This document shows positions 30,755-39,599 of a stretch of DNA of 64,000 nucleotides, in pieces. Both the position numbers and the translations under genes were made by a program. The first letter of the stretch is position 1. Every line of letters starts with the position of its first letter. The stretch is from Ascidiaceihabitans sp034111945 (GTDB lineage: Bacteria > Pseudomonadota > Alphaproteobacteria > Rhodobacterales > Rhodobacteraceae). The notes beneath the pieces are model-generated. The model did not search any database. It worked only from the letters and a program-made list of their open reading frames with translations, and was not told the origin of the DNA. Location of the stretch: NCBI GenBank assembly GCA_047626725.1, contig JBLHSG010000014.1, positions 1 to 64,000 on the forward strand, in the 5' to 3' direction.

Positions 30755-31270
30755 ATGACAAAATCGAAAAAGCTCGACTTCCGCCCCAATGAATTTGTGG
30801 TTTATCCGGCGCATGGCGTTGGTCAGATTGTTTCTGTAGAGGAACAAGAAGTCGCTGGGCTCACGCTCGAGCTGTTCGTCATTGCGTTTGAAAAAGACAA
30901 AATGACACTGCGGGTGCCGACGAACAAAGCGACGGATATCGGCATGCGCTCGTTGTCCTCTCCTGACGTAATCGCGCACGCGATGAAAACGCTCAAGGGC
31001 AAGGCCAAGGTCAAGCGGGCCATGTGGTCGCGTCGCGCGCAAGAATACGAGCAAAAGATCAACTCTGGCGATCTGATCGCGATTGCCGAAGTGGTCCGCG
31101 ATCTGCACCGCACCGATGATCAACGCGAGCAAAGCTATTCTGAACGCCAACTGTACGAAGCCGCGCTAGAGCGTCTGACACGCGAAGTTGCGGCCGTGAA
31201 CAGTGGTGATGAATTGGGCGCGGCCCAGCAAATCGGTGATGTTCTGAGCAGTCGTATCGCTGCGGCCTAA
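30755..31270 (+). CDS. carD: CarD/CdnL-family RNA polymerase-binding regulator
   Basis: A 171-residue CarD_CdnL_TRCF family protein. The N-terminal Tudor-like domain (residues about 8-60, with FVVYPAHGVGQI and FEKDKMTLRVP) binds the RNA polymerase beta subunit, and the C-terminal helical domain (KAKVKRAMWSRRAQEYEQKI) contacts promoter DNA. It stabilises open complexes at many promoters. The ATG is preceded by AAGGA, and it has a repeat-bearing leader that may tune its own level. A strong terminator follows. Confidence 0.95.
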   Translation: MTKSKKLDFRPNEFVVYPAHGVGQIVSVEEQEVAGLTLELFVIAFEKDKMTLRVPTNKATDIGMRSLSSPDVIAHAMKTLKGKAKVKRAMWSRRAQEYEQKINSGDLIAIAEVVRDLHRTDDQREQSYSERQLYEAALERLTREVAAVNSGDELGAAQQIGDVLSSRIAAA

Positions 31271-31291
31271 ACCAACAAAACCTGAATTTTT

Positions 31292-31328
31292 AAACCGCGC
31301 GTGTCCCACAGGATGCGCGCGGTTTTTG
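31292..31328 (+). terminator. Rho-independent terminator of carD
   Basis: A perfect 10-bp stem (AAACCGCGCG with CGCGCGGTTT, 14-base loop) is followed by TTGTTT. It lies between the convergent carD and cobS stops, directly touching the cobS end, and may serve both. Confidence 0.85.
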
Positions 31329-31329
31329 T

Positions 31330-32088
31330 TTAAATAACCGTCAGCGTGATCAACACCGCAGTTTCGCTGATGACTTGTGTGGCCCCTAGCACGTCGCCGG
31401 TTTGGCCGCCGATCTTTGCCTTGGCAATGATCCGCACCAACACCGCACAGCCAAGGGCGATGATGAAAACCAGCAGCGCGGACCAGCCAACAGCAAACAT
31501 GGCTAAAACCGCACCTAACACGACGCCAATCTGCACCATCCGCATCGACGGCTTGCCGACACTTTGTGCCAGTCCGTTTTCGCGGGCATAAGACAAGGTA
31601 GTCATCAAAACCGGCATCATCGCGCGCGACAAAACCGCAGCCGCAATAACCGCACCCCAGCCGAAATTAATCAACGTCGTCAGCGCCATCCACCGCAAAC
31701 CAACCGCGATGACCAAAGCCAGCACACCGTAGGTGCCGATCTGGCTGTCTTTCATAATCTCGAGCCGTCGGGCAGGGACATAGCCACCCCAAAACCCGTC
31801 CGCGCAATCCGCGAGCCCGTCTTCGTGCATCGCGCCTGTCGCGATCATCGAGGCACCCAGCATCAGCCCCGCAGCGATGCCCGTTTCCAACCCCAAGGCC
31901 AACGCGATTGCACCGACCAAACACATGATTACCCCGATCAGCAGGCCAACCAACGGAAACGCCCAAACCGCGCGCGCCTGATTTTCAAATGCGGATTGCG
32001 GCGCATGGGGCAGAGGCAAACGCGTCAACAACGCGCCCGCGACGCTCAAATCCCAAACCGAGGGCCGCATTGGGTCGTTTTTATCCAT
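31330..32088 (-). CDS. cobS: Adenosylcobinamide-GDP ribazoletransferase CobS
   Basis: A 252-residue integral membrane enzyme that joins the lower ligand alpha-ribazole to adenosylcobinamide-GDP, the last assembly step of cobalamin. The family signature is MHEDGLADCADGFWGG, with several membrane helices along the rest. It is divergent from cobT, which makes the alpha-ribazole phosphate it needs. No cobalamin riboswitch is visible in the 98-base gap between the two. Confidence 0.95.
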   Translation of the reverse strand: MDKNDPMRPSVWDLSVAGALLTRLPLPHAPQSAFENQARAVWAFPLVGLLIGVIMCLVGAIALALGLETGIAAGLMLGASMIATGAMHEDGLADCADGFWGGYVPARRLEIMKDSQIGTYGVLALVIAVGLRWMALTTLINFGWGAVIAAAVLSRAMMPVLMTTLSYARENGLAQSVGKPSMRMVQIGVVLGAVLAMFAVGWSALLVFIIALGCAVLVRIIAKAKIGGQTGDVLGATQVISETAVLITLTVI

Positions 32089-32186
32089 GTCTGCGCCTTT
32101 TTCTTGTCTTGCAGTGTGATCTGCATTGGGTAAACAGGCGCGAGGCGTCTGACAAGGGCGCCACCAGACAACCGATGGGGACAGTC

Positions 32187-33203
32187 ATGACGCAAGCAGC
32201 TTTCACTACTTTGGATGAGGTCCGCGCGATCATGGCGACATTGCCCGATGCTGATACGGATGCGACGTCAGGGGCGATGGCGCGCAATGGCCAGTTGACC
32301 AAACCACCCGGCGCGCTGGGGCGGCTCGAAGACTTGGCCATTTGGTACGCAGGCTGGCGTGGCACAGACCGCCCGTCGCTCACGGCCCCGCAGATCATTG
32401 TTTTTGCAGGCAATCACGGCGTTGCTGCCAAAGGTGTGTCGGCATTTCCACCAGAAGTGACCGAACAGATGGTGATGAATTTTCAACATGGGGGCGCGGC
32501 GATTAACCAGTTGGCCAAAGCATTTGGTGCCAAAATGGACGTGCACGCGTTGTCATTGGACACGCCAACCGCTGATTTTACCGAAACCGCCGCAATGTCC
32601 GAAACCGAAGTTGTCGATGCGTTGCACACGGGCTGGAATGCGGTTGATGAAAACGCTGATCTGCTGGTCACCGGCGAAATGGGTATTGGCAACACGACAT
32701 CTGCGGCCGCAATCGCAATGGCGCTGTTTGGCGGGTCTGCTGACGATTGGACCGGACGGGGCACAGGCGTTGACGATGCAGCCTTGGTTGCCAAGACAAA
32801 AGTTGTCGCTGACGGCGTCGCGCTGCATGGCGGCACAGGCGACGGGCTAGATGTTTTGGCGGCCCTTGGCGGGCGTGAATTGGCGGCGATGGCGGGTGCG
32901 ATCCTGCGCGCACGCACCTTGCGGATACCAGTGATTTTGGACGGATTTATCTGTAGCGCTGCGGCCGCCTGCCTTGAGAAGACGCAAAAAGGCGCGTTGG
33001 ATCATACGGTTGCAGGCCACCAAAGCGCTGAAGGCGCACACGCACGAATGTTAGAAGCGCTGGGCAAAGCACCACTGTTGCAGCTGGGCCTACGATTGGG
33101 CGAAGCATCGGGTGGTGCCCTCGCGATTGGTGTTTTGCAGGGCGCAATCGCGTGTCATTCGGGCATGGCGACGTTTGCCGAAGCTGGCGTTTCTGACGGT
33201 TAA
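32187..33203 (+). CDS. cobT: Nicotinate-nucleotide--dimethylbenzimidazole phosphoribosyltransferase CobT
   Basis: A 338-residue enzyme that moves phosphoribose from nicotinate mononucleotide to dimethylbenzimidazole, making alpha-ribazole phosphate for CobS. Signatures include KPPGALGRLEDLA, FAGNHGVAAKGVSAFP and GEMGIGNTTSAAA. The catalytic glutamate region lies near the C-terminus (LGLRLGEASGGALA). The start at 32187 has GGGG six bases upstream; an in-frame ATG at 32175 is possible. Longer readings to 31989 would overlap cobS. Confidence 0.95.
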   Translation: MTQAAFTTLDEVRAIMATLPDADTDATSGAMARNGQLTKPPGALGRLEDLAIWYAGWRGTDRPSLTAPQIIVFAGNHGVAAKGVSAFPPEVTEQMVMNFQHGGAAINQLAKAFGAKMDVHALSLDTPTADFTETAAMSETEVVDALHTGWNAVDENADLLVTGEMGIGNTTSAAAIAMALFGGSADDWTGRGTGVDDAALVAKTKVVADGVALHGGTGDGLDVLAALGGRELAAMAGAILRARTLRIPVILDGFICSAAAACLEKTQKGALDHTVAGHQSAEGAHARMLEALGKAPLLQLGLRLGEASGGALAIGVLQGAIACHSGMATFAEAGVSDG

Positions 33204-33225
33204 AACTGGCTGAATGCGTTAAAAT

Positions 33226-35103
33226 CTACGCAGATTTGCGGGTTTCCACCTGTGACAGAATTGCGGTTTCCAGCTCATTTTGCAGTTCGCGCGCACGGGC
33301 CACGTATGCCTCGTTTTCGGTGGCGGGCACGTTTGGATCCCACAATTGCGCGAGTTCGCGCACCGACTCGCGGTCATGTTTGTAAAAGACGCGCTCTGCT
33401 TCTGCGGCTTCGAATTCGCTAAGGCCAATGTTTTCCAGCACATAACGTCCGGCCCGCAGGGAGCTGTCGAACATCTCGCGCACGATGTCGTTGGCACCGG
33501 CCTGAAACAGGCGATAGGTGTGCGTGCGGTCGTAGGCGCGTGCGACTATGTGCAGATCTGGGCGTTCTTTGCGGGCGGTTTTGATCAGCTTGATCGCCGC
33601 CTCTTTGTCATCCAGTGCGACGACCAAAACGCGTGCGTCTTGCAGCCCTGCGGCGTGCAAAATATCTAAACGCGTTGGATCACCCAAGAACCCTTTTACT
33701 CCGAAACGGCGCATCAATTGGATCGTTTCCATGTTGTGATCCAGAACCACGGTTTCAAACCCACTGGCGCGCACCAGACGGTTCACGATCTGCCCAAAAC
33801 GGCCAATACCCGCGATAATTACTGGCCCTTCGCTGTCGATTGTATCGGGCTCGTATTCCACAGTCGGGTCGACGGTGCGGCGTGAAATCAAATCATACAG
33901 GATGAACAACAGCGGCGTGATCAGCATGGACAGCGCGATAACCAACAGCAGCGTTTCAGCGACATCTTTGGCGATAACCCCCTGCGCCACAGAAAACGAC
34001 ACCAGTACAAATCCGAATTCGCCAGCCTGCGCGAGCCCAAGCGCAAACAGCCATTGATCGCGCCCCTTTAGTTTGAATGCGCGCCCCAAAATCCACAAAA
34101 TCGCGCCCTTGATGACGATGACCAGCAGCGCCATCGACAGGATTGCAGGCATGTTCGAAAACAGCAGGGTAAAGTTGATGCCAGCCCCGACAGTGATGAA
34201 GAATAGACCCAGCAGCAGCCCCTTAAAGGGGTTCAAATCGGTTTCCAATTCATGCCGGAATTCGCTGGATGCCAGAACCACACCCGCCAAAAACGCACCC
34301 AAGGCAGGCGACAGACCAACCAACATCATCAGGAACGAAATGCTGACGACAATCAGCAATGCAAGGGCTGTGTACATTTCGCGCAAATGCGCCGCGTGAA
34401 TGTAGCGAAACACCGGACGCGTCAGGAAAACACCTGCGAAAATAATGGCACCGACAGCCCCGATTGTGACCAGCGTAACACCCCAGGCAGGCAGCCCTTC
34501 GACCAGGCTCATTGTGGCGCCGTGCCCTACGCCGTGATCCGCATCCGACACCCGTTGCAGCGATCCGTCATTGTTCACAGTCACTGGCAGCGTCACGATC
34601 AACAGTGGTAAAAACGCCAATATCGGGATCACTGCGATGTCTTGCGTCAGCAGAACGGAAAACACAGATCGCCCGCCTGTGGTTTGCATCAGTCCTTTTT
34701 CATTCAATGTTTGTAACACGATAGCCGTTGAACTCAGCGACAGCGTCAGGCCAATCGCCAGCGATGTTCCCCATGGCTGACCATAGGCCAACGCCACGCC
34801 CATCAGGGCCAACGTGCTAAGCAAAACCTGCATGCCGCCCAGCCCAAGTAGGCGGTGACGCATATCCCATAACGCGCGAGGTTCCAGTTCCAGACCAATC
34901 AGGAACAGCATCATCACCACGCCAAATTCGGCGAAATGCTGTAAATCCTGAGTTTCCGTCCCGACCAATCCGAACACGGGCCCGATCAAAATACCGGCGG
35001 CCAAATAACCCAACACAGACCCCAGCCCCAATCGGGCGGCAATCGGCACGGCAATCACGGCGGCTGCTAGATAAATCGAGGCTTGATAGAGGAAACTTTC
35101 CAA
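33226..35103 (-). CDS. Kef-type monovalent cation:proton antiporter (CPA2)
   Basis: A 625-residue membrane protein with about 12 helices of the CPA2 exchanger (residues about 1-385), then a cytosolic RCK-N/TrkA-N Rossmann domain (GIGRFGQIVNRLV near residue 425) that senses NAD(H) or glutathione adducts. This is the KefB/KefC layout, which exports potassium and protects against electrophiles. The helix 4-6 region GLELEPRALWDMRHRLLGLG is characteristic. No KefG/KefF-like partner is nearby. Confidence 0.92.
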   Translation of the reverse strand: MESFLYQASIYLAAAVIAVPIAARLGLGSVLGYLAAGILIGPVFGLVGTETQDLQHFAEFGVVMMLFLIGLELEPRALWDMRHRLLGLGGMQVLLSTLALMGVALAYGQPWGTSLAIGLTLSLSSTAIVLQTLNEKGLMQTTGGRSVFSVLLTQDIAVIPILAFLPLLIVTLPVTVNNDGSLQRVSDADHGVGHGATMSLVEGLPAWGVTLVTIGAVGAIIFAGVFLTRPVFRYIHAAHLREMYTALALLIVVSISFLMMLVGLSPALGAFLAGVVLASSEFRHELETDLNPFKGLLLGLFFITVGAGINFTLLFSNMPAILSMALLVIVIKGAILWILGRAFKLKGRDQWLFALGLAQAGEFGFVLVSFSVAQGVIAKDVAETLLLVIALSMLITPLLFILYDLISRRTVDPTVEYEPDTIDSEGPVIIAGIGRFGQIVNRLVRASGFETVVLDHNMETIQLMRRFGVKGFLGDPTRLDILHAAGLQDARVLVVALDDKEAAIKLIKTARKERPDLHIVARAYDRTHTYRLFQAGANDIVREMFDSSLRAGRYVLENIGLSEFEAAEAERVFYKHDRESVRELAQLWDPNVPATENEAYVARARELQNELETAILSQVETRKSA

Positions 35104-35147
35104 GCGAGGCTCCTGTCGTTGGGACGGGTTCGTGGGGTCGGGTCACA

Positions 35148-35603
35148 TTATGTTGGCAGCGGACTGTCGCGCTTGAGCTGATCCATAACAATTTGGCTGT
35201 GCACACGGGCCACCGCGGGGTGGGGCAACAGCACGTCGTGGATCAGTTGATGAAGCGCACCAAGGTCGGCGCAATACACCCGCAACAGATAGTCTGCATC
35301 GCCGGTCATTGTCCACGCGCTCGTAATCTGCGGTTGGGTTTCGACCAGTCGCGCAAAGCTGGTGGAATGTTCGGGGCTGTGCGTTGACAGGTGGATTTGC
35401 ACAAACCCCTGCACGGCAAGACCAAGGCGCATAGGGTTCAGGCGCGCGGTGTATCCTTCGATGTACCCTTCGGCCTCGAGCCGTTGGCGACGACGACCTG
35501 CTTGGCTGGCCGATAGGTTCAACTGCTCGCTCAGCTGGAGCGATGTCAGATGCGCGTCTTTTTGCAAAGCGGCAAGCAGACGGGAGTCGGTTTGATCTAG
35601 CAT
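35148..35603 (-). CDS. Lrp/AsnC-family transcriptional regulator
   Basis: A 151-residue regulator with an N-terminal helix-turn-helix (residues about 20-45, LQLSEQLNLSASQAGRRRQR) and a C-terminal RAM ligand-binding domain (about 70-145). The start at 35603 gives the usual beginning MLDQTDSRLLAALQKD; a longer start 15 codons upstream is unlikely. Its effector is probably an amino acid. It is not adjacent to an obvious target. Confidence 0.92.
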   Translation of the reverse strand: MLDQTDSRLLAALQKDAHLTSLQLSEQLNLSASQAGRRRQRLEAEGYIEGYTARLNPMRLGLAVQGFVQIHLSTHSPEHSTSFARLVETQPQITSAWTMTGDADYLLRVYCADLGALHQLIHDVLLPHPAVARVHSQIVMDQLKRDSPLPT

Positions 35604-35686
35604 GGTGCGGATACTTTGCGTTGTTTGATCGTATTTTGCACAAGTCACGCGCCAATGGCCAGCTTTGTGCGGCGCAAATGGTTTCG

Positions 35687-37924
35687 TTAGCCGTTTGGCA
35701 TTTTGAGCACCAAATTGCGGCTGCCCTTTTTATAACGCAACTCGCTGTCGCCAATGGCTGACACGCGGCCCCCATCGATGCGGTCCCCGACTTTGACCTT
35801 TTGATAGCGGCCATTGCCCAGTCGAATTAATGCGCGGCGGCTGGATGGTTTGCCGTACACGCCGATCAGATTGACGCGGCCAAGGTTGATGGCGTTGCGC
35901 ACGGTGGCTTCTTTGGCGACGCTGGTTTTGGTCGGGATTTTTGGTGTCACAGTGCGCGGTGCTACGGACGCCACGCGGGTGCCTTTTGGCTCTTTTGGTT
36001 TCGCTTTTATCGCACGATCAACAATGCGCGCAAAATTACGAGGCCGCCCGTCAGGTCGGGTTGACGCAGCAACAGCCTGAGGGTTTGGCGTTTGAACTGC
36101 TTTGTCTTCTTCAATCTTTTCTTCTTGCGCTTTTTCCACCAAGGGGCGCAATCGAGGCCGCAATTCTGCCAATTCGGTACGGGTTAATCCGCCTAGATTT
36201 GACCGCTCATTGCGCTCAACCAAATCACCGGGGCGATCACGTGGGCGGATTTTGGCGGTACCTGCCAGTTCGGTGCTTTCAACCGGTGCCAGTTCGACCC
36301 GCGCTGGTGTTTTGGGGGGCACGGATGCGGGGCGTCCTGCAAAAACCACGACACCATCGGGACTTACCGCGCCTTCTGGCGTCGGAATGACCAGACCGCG
36401 ATCATCTAGCGCAAACGCGGTTCCAGCAGCTGCGGGGGCCGCCAACGCGCCCGGAATACGATCTGTCGCGTAGGATTCCGGTGTTGGCAACGCAACCGCA
36501 TCATTGGCAGGGCTGACCGGATCAATGCCCGTGACGTACAAATCTTCGAGCGGAACCAGTGCTGCGGGCACGGGCACTGCGGGCGCTTTTGGCCAAATGC
36601 CTGTTACGGCATACCGGCTTTCCAGCTCGGTTTGGCTTAACCTTGGCAGATCGGTTGCAGGCTGCGTGATCGGGTTGCGCAAGGCGTCTAAAACCGCTTC
36701 GTCTTCGGCGCTTAATCCGGTGCCAAGCGACGCTGTTGTGATGACTGCCGCATCATCTGACGGGACGGTGGGCAACAAAGATTGTGGCGCGGCCGCGACT
36801 TGTTCTGTGCGTTCGGGGCCAAAGAAACGCGCCAATCCTTCGTCCATAAACACGGAGGCCCAGGCCGCGACACCTGCCAACATCACCAGCAGCGCGGCCA
36901 TCAAAATCAGGCCCAAAAAGCGTGGCTTGCCCCCAACAATGACGTTTTCGGGTTTGCGCGCCCCGAACACGGTCATGCGTTGCGCTTCGGACTTTGGGGT
37001 GGTTTTGCGTTTGCTTAGAAAACCTGCGGTGATGCTAGAGGCAGGCGACCCTTGGACCGCGGCGTCAGGATGGGGGGCTGGACTGCCTTGGGGGACCGTA
37101 AGCAGTGGGTCGACCGTGACAATCGGGGGCACAAAATCGGGATCAATCGGCAGGTTTGGCTCGGTGACAGAACCGGCTGAGGGTGTGTCGATTGCGGGTG
37201 CATTTGTACGCGACGCACCAGCAAGGGTCGGGGCACTGCTGTCAGGCGCGCGACGGCTTGCAAACCCAACAGGTGGTTTTGTTTCGGCGGCTTTTGGGGC
37301 CGCGAGCGGTGGCTTTGATGTGTCGGGTTTGGTCGGCGTATCCGCAACCGGTTCGGCCTCGGGTTTGTCAGGCGGCGCGATGTTCGAAACCGGATCGCCT
37401 GCAACAATGACAATCGCTGTCGTGTCGCGATCAACAGGGGCGTCTGCCGCGTTGGTTTCGCCAAAAAACGGTTCGCCGACAAACGTGCCACTGTCTGGAA
37501 TTGCCACACAGCACAGGGGGTTAAACTGGTGTTCTGACGCAAATGCCTGCGCTTCGGCCAGTGTGTCGCGCGCGACGGCTGCGACATGTGTTGTCGCGCC
37601 ATCGATGCTGATGTCATAGGCCAATTGGTCGATCGAATAGGGGGTCGCACCGTTCAAGCCGATTTCGGCAGCAGCGCGACGGTCGGCCAGCGAAATATCG
37701 CCGGTGTCCAAGCTAAGATAGCGGATTTGATCATTCGGAACGATCAGCTTTGTGGTGATTCCGTCTGTTTCGAGCGTGTTTGCGGTCTCGCGCAATTGTG
37801 CCAAATCAGCGTTCAAATCAGCGCTGTCTAGTCCAACATTACCAACCAAACGCCATCCATCCGCTGCACGGTGCAGCAGGCGAATGCCTTCATAAGAAAG
37901 CGAAAGCGCGAAATTTGGCTTCAT
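35687..37924 (-). CDS. Membrane protein with GspL/PilM-like N-domain and GspC/PilP-like C-domain
   Basis: A 745-residue single-pass membrane protein that I read as a chimera. Residues about 1-165 resemble the actin-like cytoplasmic domain of GspL/PilM (VPNDQIRYLSLDTGDIS, AAEIGLNGATPYSIDQLAYD). A Pro/Ala-rich linker follows, then one membrane helix at about 332-352 (FLGLILMAALLVMLAGVAAW). A long low-complexity periplasmic stretch leads to a C-terminal fold (about 673-745) like the GspC/PilP homology region (GRYQKVKVGDRIDGGRVSAI). No secretion or pilus genes surround it. Function is unknown; the domain reading is by eye. Confidence 0.6.
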   Translation of the reverse strand: MKPNFALSLSYEGIRLLHRAADGWRLVGNVGLDSADLNADLAQLRETANTLETDGITTKLIVPNDQIRYLSLDTGDISLADRRAAAEIGLNGATPYSIDQLAYDISIDGATTHVAAVARDTLAEAQAFASEHQFNPLCCVAIPDSGTFVGEPFFGETNAADAPVDRDTTAIVIVAGDPVSNIAPPDKPEAEPVADTPTKPDTSKPPLAAPKAAETKPPVGFASRRAPDSSAPTLAGASRTNAPAIDTPSAGSVTEPNLPIDPDFVPPIVTVDPLLTVPQGSPAPHPDAAVQGSPASSITAGFLSKRKTTPKSEAQRMTVFGARKPENVIVGGKPRFLGLILMAALLVMLAGVAAWASVFMDEGLARFFGPERTEQVAAAPQSLLPTVPSDDAAVITTASLGTGLSAEDEAVLDALRNPITQPATDLPRLSQTELESRYAVTGIWPKAPAVPVPAALVPLEDLYVTGIDPVSPANDAVALPTPESYATDRIPGALAAPAAAGTAFALDDRGLVIPTPEGAVSPDGVVVFAGRPASVPPKTPARVELAPVESTELAGTAKIRPRDRPGDLVERNERSNLGGLTRTELAELRPRLRPLVEKAQEEKIEEDKAVQTPNPQAVAASTRPDGRPRNFARIVDRAIKAKPKEPKGTRVASVAPRTVTPKIPTKTSVAKEATVRNAINLGRVNLIGVYGKPSSRRALIRLGNGRYQKVKVGDRIDGGRVSAIGDSELRYKKGSRNLVLKMPNG

Positions 37925-38139
37925 TCGAGGTCGTATCCACAATGACGGGCGCGTCTGGGACGCGTCACCTATTCGTTAACAAGATAGTGCAGGAATGGCC
38001 CTATGGAAAGGGTAAGGCGGCTTGGCTGCGAACTGCGCAGCCTTTAGCCTGTTTTCGTTGAAAGCGACGTTAACAAAACCACTATAAGTTTAGTAATTTC
38101 CGCGCCTTGAGCGACAGCGTTGATGCGTCGCGTAAACAT

Positions 38140-38171
38140 CAGCCCCCACTGGCGAAAATCGTGCAGCGGGG
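38140..38171 (-). terminator. Candidate metY terminator hairpin
   Basis: A 10-bp GC-rich stem (GCCCCCGCTG with CAGTGGGGGC on the minus strand, one G-U pair, 12-base loop) lies 14 bases after the metY stop. No proper T-run follows, so it may be Rho dependent or a 3' stabiliser. Confidence 0.45.
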
Positions 38172-38184
38172 GCCAATTGATGGT

Positions 38185-39477
38185 TTAGCTGGTGGCTTTT
38201 GACAGGGCTTGATCCAGATCGGCGATCAGATCGTCTGCGTCTTCGATTCCGATGGAAATACGGACGACTTCTGGTGCCGCGCCTGCCGCGCGTTGTTGAT
38301 CAACTGTCAACTGGCGGTGCGTTGTCGATGCCGAGTGGATGATCAACGAACGTGTGTCACCAAGGTTGGCCACGTGGCTGAAAATCTCGAGCGAATTGAC
38401 CAGTTTCACGCATGAATCGTAGCCGCCTTTGATGGCGATGGTGAACAGGCCACCGGCACCGCGCGGGCAGATTTTTGCAACCCGATCATAGTAGGGCGAC
38501 GATTTCAAACCGGCGTAAGTGACGTAGTCGACGCGCGGATCATTTTCGAGCCAGCCTGCGACTTTTTCTGCGTTGGCCACGTGGCGGTCCATGCGAAGCG
38601 ACAGGGTTTCTGTGCCCATCAACGTGTAGTGCGCGGCCTGTGGGTTCATGGTCATGCCAAGATCGCGAAGGCCGATGGCGATGCCGTGAAAGGTGAACGC
38701 CAGGGGGCCAAATGTCTCTTGAAACTTGAGCCCGTGATAGGCGGGTTCCGGTTGGCTGAGGGATGGGAATTTGTCGTTGGCGGACCAATCGAATTTACCC
38801 GAATCCACAACGCAACCGCCAGTGACTGTGCCGTTGCCTGTGAGGTATTTGGTGGTCGAATGCACAACAAGCGTCGCGCCATGTTCGATCGGGCGGCACA
38901 GGTAGGGCGTGGCAGATGTGTTATCGACGATCAACGGAATGCCCGCTGCATCAGAAATTGCGCTGATGGCATCGAGGTCAGTGATGTAGCCGCCCGGGTT
39001 CGCAATGGATTCGCAGAATACCGCTTGGGTGTTTTCATCAATCGCTGCTTTGACCGCGTCCAGATCGTCAAAATCAACAAACGTACAGCCCCAGCCAAAG
39101 CGTTTGATGGTTTGGCCAAATTGCGTGATCGTGCCGCCATACAAACGGGATGACGCGACGATGTTTTTGCCCGGTGCCATCAGGGGGAACAGCGCCATGA
39201 TTTGGGCCGCGTGACCGGATGAACAGCAAACTGCGCCAACGCCGCCCTCAAGGGTTGCGATGCGTTCTTGCAGCACGGCAACTGTCGGGTTGGTCAGGCG
39301 GGAATAGATAAATCCGACTTCTTGTAGGTTAAACAATGCGGCGGCGTGATCGGCATCGCGAAACACATAAGCTGTGGTTTGATAAATCGGCGTGTTGCGT
39401 GCGCCGGTTGCCGGATCAGGTTTTGCGCCTGCGTGTACCTGAAGCGTGTCGAAACCGTATGATGGGCCGTCGGTCAT
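38185..39477 (-). CDS. metY: O-acetylhomoserine sulfhydrylase MetY
   Basis: A 430-residue PLP enzyme of the Cys/Met metabolism family that makes homocysteine (or methionine) from O-acetylhomoserine and a sulfur donor. The PLP lysine is in VVHSTTKYLTGNG, and the N-terminal start YGFDTLQVHAGAKPDP is typical of MetY rather than MetB. The 430-residue length also fits MetY. A folded leader element lies 52 bases upstream of the start, which may control it. Confidence 0.93.
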   Translation of the reverse strand: MTDGPSYGFDTLQVHAGAKPDPATGARNTPIYQTTAYVFRDADHAAALFNLQEVGFIYSRLTNPTVAVLQERIATLEGGVGAVCCSSGHAAQIMALFPLMAPGKNIVASSRLYGGTITQFGQTIKRFGWGCTFVDFDDLDAVKAAIDENTQAVFCESIANPGGYITDLDAISAISDAAGIPLIVDNTSATPYLCRPIEHGATLVVHSTTKYLTGNGTVTGGCVVDSGKFDWSANDKFPSLSQPEPAYHGLKFQETFGPLAFTFHGIAIGLRDLGMTMNPQAAHYTLMGTETLSLRMDRHVANAEKVAGWLENDPRVDYVTYAGLKSSPYYDRVAKICPRGAGGLFTIAIKGGYDSCVKLVNSLEIFSHVANLGDTRSLIIHSASTTHRQLTVDQQRAAGAAPEVVRISIGIEDADDLIADLDQALSKATS

Positions 39478-39528
39478 GTTAAAATCCTCTTGAATAGGCT
39501 GAAAATGTTAAATGTATGGGTAAGGGAT

Positions 39529-39568
39529 GCGTGAACGGCGTACAAGTGTAGCGCCGTTTGTTGCACGC
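39529..39568 (-). promoter_or_regulatory. Structured leader element upstream of metY
   Basis: On the minus strand the RNA folds as GCGTG / ACGGCG / loop of 11 / CGCCGT / CACGC: a 5-bp outer helix, an internal loop of 6 against 1 bases, and a perfect 6-bp inner helix. The inner loop can add a 3-bp TAC/GTA helix. It lies between about 50 and 90 bases before the metY start. It does not match the SAM-II pattern I know; a ligand or protein-binding leader is possible. Confidence 0.45.
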
Positions 39569-39599
39569 GGTCAGGAACAAACGTTCTGAAAACGATGGG

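Noticed and set aside
32089..32186. Cobalamin riboswitch between cobS and cobT
   Set aside because: The gap is under 100 bases and lacks the B12-box GCCACTG-type sequence.
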